Assembly (NCBI RefSeq): GCF_001667505.1
Contig: NZ_LZHZ01000032.1
Location: forward strand, 62,001-126,000
DNA length: 64,000 nucleotides
Reading direction: 5' to 3'
Source of the DNA: Mycobacterium sp. ACS1612
Lineage (GTDB): Bacteria; Actinomycetota; Actinomycetes; Mycobacteriales; Mycobacteriaceae
Positions 20,294 to 28,628 of the stretch are shown in pieces. Positions within the stretch are counted from its first letter, which is position 1, and every line of letters begins with the position of its first letter. The translations under genes and the position numbers were made by a program. The notes below the pieces were generated by a model. The model made no database searches and was not told where the DNA came from. It was given only the letters and a program-made list of their open reading frames with translations.

Positions 20294-21212
20294 CTTCTCC
20301 GGTCGCGACGTCACATTCGCCGACCTGGAGATGTTAATAGCGTTCGCCCGTACCGAACACTTCGGCCACACTGCCGAAGAACTCGGGGTCAGCGTGGCCA
20401 CGGTGCAACGCGCGATCCGGTCGCTGGAGCGCAAACTCGGCATCGCGCTGATCGAGCAGACCGGCCGTCGGGTGCGAATCGTGCATGCGGGAACCGTCTT
20501 GGTACGGCAGGCCCATGCGGTGCTGCGGGCGAGGCAGGATGCCATTGACAGCACATTGGCAGATGCCGGCCACCCGCAGCGGCTGTTGCGGATCGCGCAT
20601 ACCTTCTCGCTCGGGCTGGGATTCGTCCCTGGCGTACTCGCCGATGTGCTAGCTCTGCATCCGGGCCTGCGCTTCCGGTCGTGGCAAGGGTCGGCGACAG
20701 AAGTGGTGGCCGCGCTTCTGCGTGGAGAAGCGGACTTCGCGTTCACCTCGGTTTCGCCCAGTGAAGAAGATTTCATCGTCGAACCGCTGTTTTCCGAGTC
20801 GCTGCTGCTGGCAGTGCCCGCGGACGACCCGTTGGCGACGCTGGACAACGTATCGCTCGGTGCGGTGCGAGACCGGCCCTTCGTCGCGATGGAACTCGGC
20901 TCGAGCAGCCGCGCGCACATGGTGAACGCCTGTGCCAGAGCAGGCTTCGTGCCGCGCATCACCATCGAGGGCAACGACTTGTTCGTCGTCGAATCGATGG
21001 TGGGTGCGGGGATCGGGGTATCCGTGGTGCCCGAAGGGATGACCGACCACCAACACCCGCGGGTCGCGCGGATCCGGATCGTCGATCCAGCGCCTGCGTC
21101 GCGCATCGTGTTCGTGGCCTACCCACGAGCGGGTGCCCAGTATCAGAGCGTGCGTGATCTCGCCAGAATCGCACGCGAGCGCGGACGCAGGCGACAGGAA
21201 TCGTTGCAGTAA
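20286..21212 (+). CDS. LysR-family transcriptional regulator of the TTT/MmgE cluster
   Basis: The 308-residue protein has an N-terminal winged helix (residues 10-70; LEMLIAFARTEHFGHTAEEL, then SVATVQRAIRSLERKLG). A periplasmic-binding-type effector domain covers about 95-295. LysR proteins usually sense the substrate or an intermediate of the genes beside them. Here the neighbours are a tricarboxylate transporter and MmgE/PrpD enzymes, so a carboxylate inducer is inferred. The ATG overlaps the end of the PLP-enzyme gene by 8 bp. A LysR-type T-N11-A box overlaps its stop codon. Transcription in the same direction as its likely targets is less common than divergence. Confidence 0.85.
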   Translation: MDDFSGRDVTFADLEMLIAFARTEHFGHTAEELGVSVATVQRAIRSLERKLGIALIEQTGRRVRIVHAGTVLVRQAHAVLRARQDAIDSTLADAGHPQRLLRIAHTFSLGLGFVPGVLADVLALHPGLRFRSWQGSATEVVAALLRGEADFAFTSVSPSEEDFIVEPLFSESLLLAVPADDPLATLDNVSLGAVRDRPFVAMELGSSSRAHMVNACARAGFVPRITIEGNDLFVVESMVGAGIGVSVVPEGMTDHQHPRVARIRIVDPAPASRIVFVAYPRAGAQYQSVRDLARIARERGRRRQESLQ

Positions 21213-21261
21213 TTGCAATGATCTCGACGGTGAACGTCGTTGTTCGCGGACGACGTCGTTC
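21204..21261 (+). promoter_or_regulatory. LysR-type operator region before the MmgE/TTT genes
   Basis: TTGCA-N5-TGCAA at 21204-21218 contains the T-N11-A core typical of LysR boxes and spans the lysR stop codon. A second imperfect palindrome follows: GAACGTCGT at 21232-21240 against ACGACGTCGTTC at 21250-21261. Both lie within 75 bp of the MmgE ATG. Confidence 0.5.
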
Positions 21262-21275
21262 ATAGCGTCGATCAC

Positions 21276-22637
21276 ATGTCACCTACCGCTGTCATGCGGA
21301 CTACTGAGTTCGCCGATGTGTTACTCGACGCGGCCGCCGTGCCGCTGCCCCCCGATGCGACGATTGCGGCCAAGCGGTCGATGTTCAACGTGTTGGGTAC
21401 GGCGGTCGGCGCCGCATGGTCACCCGCGGCCGACGCGATCATCGCTGCGGCACGCGAATTGTCGGCACCCGGGCGGTCGCGAATACTCGGCCGTTCAGAG
21501 GTGCTCGATGAGCACTGGGCGGCACTGTTCAACGGAACCGCAAGTCACTATGACGATTTCGACGACACTCATCTGGCCACGGTTATTCACCCAGGCGCGG
21601 CGACGCTGGCGGTGCTTGTCGCGCTGCATGATTCAACCGGGGCGTCCGGCGAAGCGTGTCTGAGGGCGTTCGCGTTCGGGTGTGAGGTGCAACTGCGGAT
21701 CGGCAATGCCATCTCACCGAATCACTACGACCGTGGCTGGCACATCACAGGAACATGTGGTGTCTTCGGTGCCACTGTGGCTGCTGCATTACTGATGGGC
21801 TTGAACGGTAACCAATTGCGGGCCGCGCTTGCCGCCGCGTCGACGATGACCCTCGGCCAACGGGAGGCATTCGGATCGATGACCAAGCCGTATCACGCCG
21901 GGAAGGCGGCGGCCAACGGGATCCTGGCTGCGCGTCTGGGATCGCGTGGATACACCGGCGATGCTGATCCGCTCGGTGACACCGGCGTACTGACGGTCTT
22001 CGCAGATTCGGTGGACGAGAGCCAGCTGCTCAAGTCGTGGACCGACGGCTGGGAACTCGAACGCAACGCATTCAAACCCTACCCGTGCGGCATCGTTGCG
22101 CATCCGGCGATCGATGCCGCGATCGACGCGTGCGGTCGCCTCACCGATCCGTCGGCGATCGAGTCGGTGGAGGTGAGCTGCCATCCGCTGGTTCCCGAAT
22201 TGATGGGCATCGTCCAACCCGAGGACGGGCTGCAGGCACGGTTCAGCGCGCGACACGGGGTGGCCGTCGGATTGCTCGACGGCCGGGTCGGGCTGCACGA
22301 GTTCTCCGACACCCGCGCCACGGCGCCCGACGTGCGACGCGTTCGCGGCGTGACCGACCTGATTCCGTCATCCGAGATCGCCCGCGACGAAGCGAAAATC
22401 ACCGTCTCGCTTGCGGACGGCACGCAGATCGTCGCGCACGTGCCGCATGCCCGCGGCAGCCTGGCCAGGCCCCTGACCGACGCTGAACTACTCGGTAAGG
22501 TCGATGCGCTGATGGTCCCCGTGCTGGGGGCCGGAAGCGCGGCGAGGATCAGCCAACTCGTGGAGACCGTCGACGTATCGACGAGTTTCGCCGACATCGT
22601 CGCCGCCGCGCGGCCCAAACAGGACGGACCGGCATAG
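21276..22637 (+). CDS. MmgE/PrpD-family enzyme, first copy
   Basis: The product has 453 residues from ATG 21276. The family covers 2-methylcitrate dehydratase, cis-aconitate decarboxylase and iminodisuccinate epimerase. The first helical domain holds the active-site stretch HYDDFDDTHLATVIHPGAA, with conserved Asp and His. DRGWHITGTCGVFGA, then KPYHAGKAAANG and FKPYPCGIVAHPAID, supply further conserved Lys, His and Tyr. The C-terminal alpha/beta domain runs from about 270 to 400. It is the first gene after the LysR operator. TTG 21240 and ATG 21294 are other possible starts. The substrate is unknown; a tri- or dicarboxylate is inferred from the transporter downstream. Confidence 0.88.
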   Translation: MSPTAVMRTTEFADVLLDAAAVPLPPDATIAAKRSMFNVLGTAVGAAWSPAADAIIAAARELSAPGRSRILGRSEVLDEHWAALFNGTASHYDDFDDTHLATVIHPGAATLAVLVALHDSTGASGEACLRAFAFGCEVQLRIGNAISPNHYDRGWHITGTCGVFGATVAAALLMGLNGNQLRAALAAASTMTLGQREAFGSMTKPYHAGKAAANGILAARLGSRGYTGDADPLGDTGVLTVFADSVDESQLLKSWTDGWELERNAFKPYPCGIVAHPAIDAAIDACGRLTDPSAIESVEVSCHPLVPELMGIVQPEDGLQARFSARHGVAVGLLDGRVGLHEFSDTRATAPDVRRVRGVTDLIPSSEIARDEAKITVSLADGTQIVAHVPHARGSLARPLTDAELLGKVDALMVPVLGAGSAARISQLVETVDVSTSFADIVAAARPKQDGPA

Positions 22638-23311
22638 TGACCTTCACCGACTCCATCGTTGACATCGCCGTCACCGCAACACCTCCCGACCAGGCCAGGG
22701 ATTCGGCACAAAGCCAACTCGAGCAGATCCTGCCCACCTTGAGACATGGCGCCGTCGCGATCGACGATGCGCACCCCGCCGGACAACCGTCGGCGATGAA
22801 CCGCGCGTGGCGGACGGTGTTCGCCACCGCGCCGATCGCCGGGGGTTGGCGCTGGCATGCCATCGGCGCGACCGTTGCGGCGCTGCACGATGTTTCAGCT
22901 CGGGATACCGCGTCGCCTGCGGCGGTGAACGCCTTCGCAACCGGAACAGTGATCGCCGACCGGATCGCGGCGGTGCTCGAGTCGACGACCGCCGCGGACC
23001 GGTGGAGTCACCGCACCGTCGCGGGTCTGGTCGGTGCGGGCGTCGCAGCCGGACTGTTGCTGAATCTCGACGAGGCCCAACTCCGCAACGTCGTTGGGCT
23101 GTGCGCGACCCAGGCGGCCGGCTTGCGTGCCGTCGACGACTCCGAGACGGCCGTCGTGCAGGTCGCCAAGGTGGCCGCCGATGCGGTCGAAGCCGCCGTG
23201 CTCGCGCGTTACGGGTTCACCTCGGCTGCCGACGGAATGAGCGGACGCAGGGGCCTCTTCGCGTTGCTGTCGCCCGATGCCACGTCGCAGGGCGACACCG
23301 ACGTGGCCTGA
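22637..23311 (+). CDS. Half-length MmgE/PrpD-like protein lacking the catalytic region
   Basis: The 224-residue protein begins at GTG 22637, sharing one base with the stop of the full-length copy. It matches the helical part of MmgE/PrpD proteins: WRWHAIGATVAALHD, then TVAGLVGAGVAAGLLLNLDE and ATQAAGLRAV. It lacks the DDTH-type active-site stretch, the KPYHAGKAA segment is degenerate (VVQVAKVAADAVEAA), and the whole C-terminal alpha/beta domain is absent. It has a clean start and end and no internal stop. It therefore looks like a maintained non-catalytic subunit rather than fresh debris; that is inference. A regulatory partner of one of the full-length copies is plausible. Confidence 0.75.
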   Translation: MTFTDSIVDIAVTATPPDQARDSAQSQLEQILPTLRHGAVAIDDAHPAGQPSAMNRAWRTVFATAPIAGGWRWHAIGATVAALHDVSARDTASPAAVNAFATGTVIADRIAAVLESTTAADRWSHRTVAGLVGAGVAAGLLLNLDEAQLRNVVGLCATQAAGLRAVDDSETAVVQVAKVAADAVEAAVLARYGFTSAADGMSGRRGLFALLSPDATSQGDTDVA

Positions 23312-23346
23312 ACGACGTCGGCCACGAAAGCGTTAGGAGGTCATCG

Positions 23347-23919
23347 ATGACTCAAACCAACAGCGGTGTCGAGTCGCCGCCCGCGGATTCGCCGCCCGAG
23401 GAGCACGACCCGCCCGAATCTGAACGCTCCGTTCTGGCCACGGCGCCGCTGGCGCAGGCCGCTCTGGGGCTCGCTGCGACGGCGGTCGGAGTGGTGGCAT
23501 TCATCAACGCGTCCGGGCTGCCGATGTTCGGTAAGCACGGCGTGCCCGGCCCAGGGATGTTTCCGACCGCGCTGTCGGTCGCGGTGCTGGGACTCGGTCT
23601 GGCGCTGGTGGCGACGTCGATCGTGCGCCGCATCCGGCAAGGCCCCGCACCTGCCGGCCAACTGGCCGGCGTCGGACGCCAGTTCCTGCGCGCGGGAAGC
23701 GTATGGCTGGGATTGACGGTGAGCATTCCGTTGATGAATCTGTTCGGATTCGTGCCTGCGACCATCCTGCTGATCGCCTACCTGATACTTGTCATCGAGC
23801 GCATCCGCAGTATGAAAGCCGTTCTGGTGATCGTGCTGGTGCCGGTGCTGGCCTATGCACTGTTCGTGCTCGTGCTGGGCGTCGAACTGCCGACTTCTGC
23901 ACTGTTCGAGGGCAATTGA
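23347..23919 (+). CDS. tctB: Tripartite tricarboxylate transporter, small membrane subunit TctB
   Basis: The 190-residue protein has a Pro/Glu-rich cytoplasmic N-terminus (residues 1-30) and four membrane helices (around 38-58, 73-93, 120-145 and 150-180). GPGMFP after the first helix is typical of TctB. An AGGAGGTC ribosome site stands just before the ATG. It pairs with TctA downstream in the membrane. The longer open frame to 22807 is an artefact of the opposite reading of the MmgE-like gene. Confidence 0.85.
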   Translation: MTQTNSGVESPPADSPPEEHDPPESERSVLATAPLAQAALGLAATAVGVVAFINASGLPMFGKHGVPGPGMFPTALSVAVLGLGLALVATSIVRRIRQGPAPAGQLAGVGRQFLRAGSVWLGLTVSIPLMNLFGFVPATILLIAYLILVIERIRSMKAVLVIVLVPVLAYALFVLVLGVELPTSALFEGN

Positions 23920-23959
23920 GGCCCCAGCGTGGCGCCATGGCGGCGTCGCGGAAAGGGAG

Positions 23960-25498
23960 ATGATGGACGCGCTGCACAATCTGCTGTCCGGGTTCGGTTC
24001 GGCGTTCACCCCGATGAACCTGTGCTGGGTGGCCGTCGGTGTGGTGATCGGAACGTTGGTCGGCATCCTGCCCGGTCTCGGTCCGCCCGCCACGCTCGCG
24101 ATCCTGTTGCCGGTGACCACCAGCCTGCCCCCGACCACCGGGCTGATCATGATGGCGGGTATCTATCACGGCGCCAAGTTCGCGGGCGCGACCACCTCGA
24201 TCCTGCTGAACATCCCTGGCGAAACCTCTTCGGTCGTATTGTGTCTGGACGGACACCCCCTCGCGCGCAAAGGACGGGCAGGACCCGCGATGGGCATGTC
24301 GGCGATCGCCGGCTTCATCGCGAGCACGTTCGGTGTCATCGCGTTGACCTTCACCGCCCCCTTCGTCGCGCACGTGGCCCTCGGCTTCGGCCCGCCGGAA
24401 TACGCCGCGCTGATGGCCTTCGGTCTTCTGCTGGTGATCCTGATGGCGAGCGACTCGCCGTTGAAGGGGTTCCTGGCGATGGCCATCGGGTTGTTGATCT
24501 CGACGATCGGCATCGACATCTTCACCGGCCAGCAGCGACTGACCTTCGGGATGCCTGCGCTGTACGACGGCATCGAGTTCATCGCGATCAGCGTCGGCCT
24601 GTTCGCGGTGGGTGAGGTGCTGCTCAACGCCGAGAAGAAGATGAGCACACCGCTGTTCATGGTGCCGAAGGGCATTCGGAACCTGCTGCCCACGAGGCAG
24701 GATCTCAAGCAGTCGCGGCTGGCGATCGCGATGGGATCGGTCTTCGGGTTCTTCATCGGGGCGCTGCCTGGCGGCGGCTCCACGGTGGCGTCTTTCCTGT
24801 CGTACGCATTGGTGAAGCGAACCTCGAAGAATCCGGAGCGTTTTGGTAAGGGCGCTATCGAGGGTGTCGCCGGGCCGGAGGCCGCCAACAACTCCGAATC
24901 CGGCGGCGCGATGATTCCGCTGCTGTCACTGGGGCTGCCCGGCACCGCCAGCACGGCGGTGATGCTGGCGGCGCTGCTGCTCTACGGGCTGCAACCCGGT
25001 CCGCTGTTGTTCACCGATCACCCCGAGATCGGTTGGCCGGTGATCGCCAGCCTGTACATCGGCAACGTCATGCTGCTGATCCTGAATCTGCCGATGATCC
25101 CGGTGTGGGTGAGGATCCTCAAGATCCCGTACTGGGCGCTGTATCCCGCGATCCTGGTGCTCGCCGCCGTCGGTGTGTACAGCGTGCGCAGCTCGATGAC
25201 CGACGTGTACTTGATGGCGTTCTTCGGTCTGCTCGGCTACCTGTTCGGCAAGCTCGGCGTGCCGGCGGCGCCACTGTTGATGGCGTTCGTGCTCGGGCCG
25301 ATGGCCGAGAACGCGGTGCGGCAATCACTGGTGCTGTCCGACAACGATCCGTTGATCTTCGTGGAACGGCCGATCTCGGCGACCATCTTCGCCGCCGCGA
25401 TCGTCGTGGGGCTGGCGCTGCTGATCACCGGCCGCCGCCGAAAGGCGTTGCAGAGCAGGGTTCTTTCCGCCGAACCAGCCGAACTCGTCGGGACGTAG
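23960..25498 (+). CDS. tctA: Tripartite tricarboxylate transporter, large membrane subunit TctA
   Basis: The 512-residue protein has about 11-12 membrane helices. TctA signatures are the N-terminal [18 protein letters not shown] and its repeat in the second half, [21 protein letters not shown], then [21 protein letters not shown] with the conserved Asn/Ser/Glu core. These transporters use a sodium or proton gradient and depend on the extracellular binding protein TctC. ATG 23960 follows GGAAAGGGAG; ATG 23963 is possible. Such systems are mainly known from proteobacteria; a complete one in a mycobacterium is unusual. Confidence 0.92.
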   Translation: MMDALHNLLSGFGSAFTPMNLCWVAVGVVIGTLVGILPGLGPPATLAILLPVTTSLPPTTGLIMMAGIYHGAKFAGATTSILLNIPGETSSVVLCLDGHPLARKGRAGPAMGMSAIAGFIASTFGVIALTFTAPFVAHVALGFGPPEYAALMAFGLLLVILMASDSPLKGFLAMAIGLLISTIGIDIFTGQQRLTFGMPALYDGIEFIAISVGLFAVGEVLLNAEKKMSTPLFMVPKGIRNLLPTRQDLKQSRLAIAMGSVFGFFIGALPGGGSTVASFLSYALVKRTSKNPERFGKGAIEGVAGPEAANNSESGGAMIPLLSLGLPGTASTAVMLAALLLYGLQPGPLLFTDHPEIGWPVIASLYIGNVMLLILNLPMIPVWVRILKIPYWALYPAILVLAAVGVYSVRSSMTDVYLMAFFGLLGYLFGKLGVPAAPLLMAFVLGPMAENAVRQSLVLSDNDPLIFVERPISATIFAAAIVVGLALLITGRRRKALQSRVLSAEPAELVGT

Positions 25499-25503
25499 GA
25501 GCA

Positions 25504-26508
25504 ATGATGGAAGCGACGCAGTTCTCCCGTCGAAGCATGCTGATCGGCGGTATGGCGGCCACGTTCACTCTGGCCGGGTGCGGCCTTCAGCGCGCAGGCC
25601 TGCAGAACGGGGTACCCAGCCGGACGCAGGTCGTGGTGCACACCGGCCCGGGTGGCGGCAGTGACGTATTCGCCCGCCAGGTCATCAAGTTGATGCAGAC
25701 CGACAAGCTGATCGACAGCGCATGGCCGGTGCGCAACCAGACGGAGGGATCGGGCATCGGTGCGATGTCCTATGTCAGGGGCCGCAAGGGCCGCTCCGAC
25801 ACCATCGCCGCGGTGACGCCGACGTGGTTGGTGACACCGCTCACCCTGTCCGGCACGTCGGTGTCGATCTCCGAACTGCAACCCATCGCCGCGCTGCTCG
25901 TCGAACCGCAGATCGTCGCCGTTCGCGCCGATTCGCCCTATCACACCGTCAAGGAATTCGTCGCCGATGCCCAACGCAGACCCGACGGATTGGTGCAGGT
26001 CGGCGGCTCGATCACCGCGACGGACTCGCTGACGGGAAAAGCGTTGCAGGCGAAGACGAATACCAGTTGGAAGTTCCTGTCGTTCGCCGACAGCGGCCAG
26101 CGCATCGGGGCGCTGTTGCGCAACGACGCGCAGATGATGATCGGGGCTACCACCGATTTCCTCGATCAGGTCAAGGTGGGCGCACTGCGGTTGATCGCCA
26201 CCGTGGCCGACCGCAACGTGTCCGCGTTCCCCGAGCTGACGTCGATCAAGGAACAAGGGGTGGACGTCGGGCCGCTGCCCGAGGAGTTCCGCGGTTTCGT
26301 CGGCCCGCCGGGGATGCCGCGGCAGGCGCTCGCGTACTACCAGGACCGATTCCGCACGCTGGTGAGCGCGCCCGGCTGGAATGATTTCGTGGACCAAACT
26401 GGTTCTGTCACAGAATTTCTGGACGCAGAAAAGTTCGGTCCTTTCCTGAAACAGCAGAACGACGCGGTGGCGGCACTGGTCAGCAGCATCGGCTTGGCGG
26501 ACCAATGA
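25504..26508 (+). CDS. tctC: Tripartite tricarboxylate transporter, solute-binding lipoprotein TctC
   Basis: The 334-residue binding protein starts with FSRRSMLIGG and a lipobox LAGC at about residue 26, so it would be a membrane-anchored lipoprotein, perhaps exported by Tat because of the paired Arg. The TctC/Bug pattern follows: VVVHTGPGGGSDVFARQV near residue 45, GAMSYVRG, DFLDQVKVGALRLIA, and FVGPPGMPRQALAYY near 265. The Bug pocket usually holds a carboxylate by water bridges and carboxylate pincers; the ligand here is unknown. It is five bases after tctA and overlaps the next gene by ATGA. Confidence 0.9.
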   Translation: MMEATQFSRRSMLIGGMAATFTLAGCGLQRAGLQNGVPSRTQVVVHTGPGGGSDVFARQVIKLMQTDKLIDSAWPVRNQTEGSGIGAMSYVRGRKGRSDTIAAVTPTWLVTPLTLSGTSVSISELQPIAALLVEPQIVAVRADSPYHTVKEFVADAQRRPDGLVQVGGSITATDSLTGKALQAKTNTSWKFLSFADSGQRIGALLRNDAQMMIGATTDFLDQVKVGALRLIATVADRNVSAFPELTSIKEQGVDVGPLPEEFRGFVGPPGMPRQALAYYQDRFRTLVSAPGWNDFVDQTGSVTEFLDAEKFGPFLKQQNDAVAALVSSIGLADQ

Positions 26509-27875
26509 CGGCCGTGACGGAACGGGTCGGCGGTTTGACCAGCAGGCTGGCGGATTTTGCCGCGTCGCTGCGGTTCGCCGACCTGCCCGCCAACGTCGTC
26601 CACGAGGCCAAACGCGCGCTGATCGACCACATCGGGGTCGCGATGGCGGCCGCCGAGCATCCCGCGGTGCACGCGATGGTGCGGGTGTCACAACGCGCGG
26701 CGGGCCCAGGCGCGCACACCGTCATCGGTCGAACAGAGCAGCCGCCGATGGCATTCGCGGCGCTGATCAACGGTTTCGCCGCGCACCTTCTCGACTACGA
26801 CGACACCTTCAATCCCGGCGACACCACGGTGCACGGCAGCGCGCCGGTTTGGCCCGCGCTGTTCACCCTGGCCGAACGTGAACCGATCTCGGGTGCCGAC
26901 GTGTTGACGGCATTCGTGGCGGGCTTCGAGACCGAGTGTCGAGTCGGCAGGGCTGCCGGCGACGCTCACTACGAAATCGGCTGGCACGTCACAGGAACGG
27001 TGGGCCACCTGGGGGCCGCCGCTGCGGCGGGCCGGGTGCTCGGGTTGACGCCGCCCGTGCTGAGTCAAGCGCTCGGCAGCGCAGGCACCCAGTCCGCCGG
27101 CCTGAAGGCGGTCTACGGCAGTGACGGCAAGGCGCTTCACGCAGGCAAGGCGGCGATGGACGGCCTACTCGCGGCGATCATGGCCGACGAGGGCATCACC
27201 TCATGTGTCGACATCATCGAAGGCACCCGGGGATTCCTCGACGTGATGTCCACCCGCGCTGACCCGGACAAGCTCGTCGCCGAATTGGGCACCCAGTGGA
27301 ATCTGTTGGCGAACGGCTACAAGGCCTACCCGAGCGGCTCGCTCACGCACCCGGCCGTGGATGTGGTGTTGGCGCTGCGCGCCGAACACGGGTTCAGCGC
27401 AAGCGATGTCGTCGGGGTGCAGGCCGTGGTGAACTCCAAAGCCGCCACGGTGACCGGAAAGGTGAACCCACGCACCGGTTTGGAAGCCAAGTTCAGCATC
27501 ACGCATGCTGTTGCGGTAGCGCTGGCCTCAGCGCGGCCGCGGTTGGATCACTTCACCGACGCGGCGGCCAGCGACCCCGAAATCTGTTCTCTCCGTGGAC
27601 TTGTCGAGGTGCGCGCTGACAACTCTGTCGGGAAGCGGGCCGCCATGGTGACCGTGAAGCTGTCCGATGGCCGGTCACTGGCCGGTCGCGTCGACAACAA
27701 CATCGGCACACCGGGCAACCCGCTGACAGACGCGGAGCTGGCCGCGAAGTTCACCGACAACACCGCCCCGCTGATCGGTACGGCGGGAGCAGCCGAATTG
27801 TTGACGATGTGTTGGAACGTCGAAAGTGTGGAGGATTTCTCAGATTTGGTGCACATGACGGGTATTCGGTCGTGA
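26505..27875 (+). CDS. MmgE/PrpD-family enzyme, second full-length copy
   Basis: The 456-residue protein is a second complete member. The active-site stretch is LLDYDDTFNPGDTTVHGSAP, then YEIGWHVTGTVGHLGAA. GSDGKALHAGKAAMDG and YKAYPSGSLTHPAVD carry the conserved Lys, His and Tyr. It differs from the first copy in the active-site spacing (DDTFNPG against DDTHLAT), so the two probably act on different substrates or steps. It overlaps tctC by ATGA upstream and the SDR by GTGA downstream, placing it firmly in the transporter operon. Confidence 0.88.
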   Translation: MTAVTERVGGLTSRLADFAASLRFADLPANVVHEAKRALIDHIGVAMAAAEHPAVHAMVRVSQRAAGPGAHTVIGRTEQPPMAFAALINGFAAHLLDYDDTFNPGDTTVHGSAPVWPALFTLAEREPISGADVLTAFVAGFETECRVGRAAGDAHYEIGWHVTGTVGHLGAAAAAGRVLGLTPPVLSQALGSAGTQSAGLKAVYGSDGKALHAGKAAMDGLLAAIMADEGITSCVDIIEGTRGFLDVMSTRADPDKLVAELGTQWNLLANGYKAYPSGSLTHPAVDVVLALRAEHGFSASDVVGVQAVVNSKAATVTGKVNPRTGLEAKFSITHAVAVALASARPRLDHFTDAAASDPEICSLRGLVEVRADNSVGKRAAMVTVKLSDGRSLAGRVDNNIGTPGNPLTDAELAAKFTDNTAPLIGTAGAAELLTMCWNVESVEDFSDLVHMTGIRS

Positions 27876-28558
27876 GCGGTGTCGCCGTCGTCACCGGCGG
27901 CGCCCGAAACCTGGGGCGGGCGATCGTGCTGGCGCTCGCCAGGGCCGGCCACGACGTCGTCGTCAACGCGCGCGCAGACGTCGAGGGCGCCGAGAAGGTC
28001 GCCGCCGAGGCTCGCGAGATCGGCGTGCGGGCAATGCACGCCATGGCTGACGTCGCAGTACCCGAACAGGTCGCGCGGATGTTCGCCGCCGCCGAGGAAC
28101 TGGGACCGCTGCGGGTACTGGTCAACAATGCCGCCGTGCGCACCCGCGTCTGCGCCTACGACGTCACCGCCGCGGATTGGGAGGTGGCCCGCAGGGTGAC
28201 CCTCGACGGTGCGATGCACTGCGTGTTCGAGGCGCTGCCCCGGCTCCGGTCCGCGGGAGGCGGCGCGATCGTCTCGGTCATCGGCGGCAACGCGCTGCGC
28301 GGAGACCCGCATCGGTTTCACGTGTCGGCGGCCAAACACGGGCTCGTCGGCATGACGAAGGGGTTGGCGGCCGCGTGCGCGGCCGACGGCATCACCGTCA
28401 ACGCCGTGTCGCCGAGCAATATGGAACCCGGCCCGGACGCGCCCGCGGGGGAGATCCAGTGCCGACGTGACGCGGTCGCCGCCGCCGTCGCGTTCCTGGC
28501 CTCGTCCTGCGGAGTCGACGTCACAGGTCAACTGATCGAGGTCGGCGCTCACCGATGA
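27872..28558 (+). CDS. Short-chain dehydrogenase/reductase-like protein without the catalytic Tyr
   Basis: The 228-residue Rossmann protein shows VVTGGARNLGRAIVLA for NAD(P) binding, VNNAAV in the fourth strand, and SVIGGN where the catalytic Ser normally sits. In the YxxxK motif the Lys is present (HVSAAKHG) but the position four residues before it is Val instead of Tyr. A His lies one residue further upstream. It may use another residue, or have lost redox activity. A C-terminal segment (VTGQLIEVGAHR) matches classic SDRs. It is the last gene of the cluster and overlaps the preceding MmgE gene by four bases. Confidence 0.85.
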   Translation: MSGVAVVTGGARNLGRAIVLALARAGHDVVVNARADVEGAEKVAAEAREIGVRAMHAMADVAVPEQVARMFAAAEELGPLRVLVNNAAVRTRVCAYDVTAADWEVARRVTLDGAMHCVFEALPRLRSAGGGAIVSVIGGNALRGDPHRFHVSAAKHGLVGMTKGLAAACAADGITVNAVSPSNMEPGPDAPAGEIQCRRDAVAAAVAFLASSCGVDVTGQLIEVGAHR

Positions 28559-28613
28559 CGCCGGGGAAAGACCAGGTCGCCGGTGGGCGGCATGCGCCGT
28601 CCAGCCAGGCCGG

Positions 28614-28619
28614 TAGCCT
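28614..28619 (+). promoter_or_regulatory. -10 box of ddlA
   Basis: TAGCCT (TANNNT) lies 9 nt before GTG 28629, giving a leaderless or very short leader. It separates ddlA from the accessory operon that ends 55 bp upstream. Confidence 0.4.
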
Positions 28620-28628
28620 CTCTAGGTT

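Noticed and set aside
22807..23346. Long N-terminal extension of TctB
   Set aside because: It overlaps the MmgE-like gene in another frame and is Arg-rich; ATG 23347 has a strong ribosome site and the usual TctB length.
20286..28558. Accessory block as a prophage or integrative element
   Set aside because: No integrase, transposase, tRNA target or flanking repeat was seen; it is a metabolic operon, whatever its origin.
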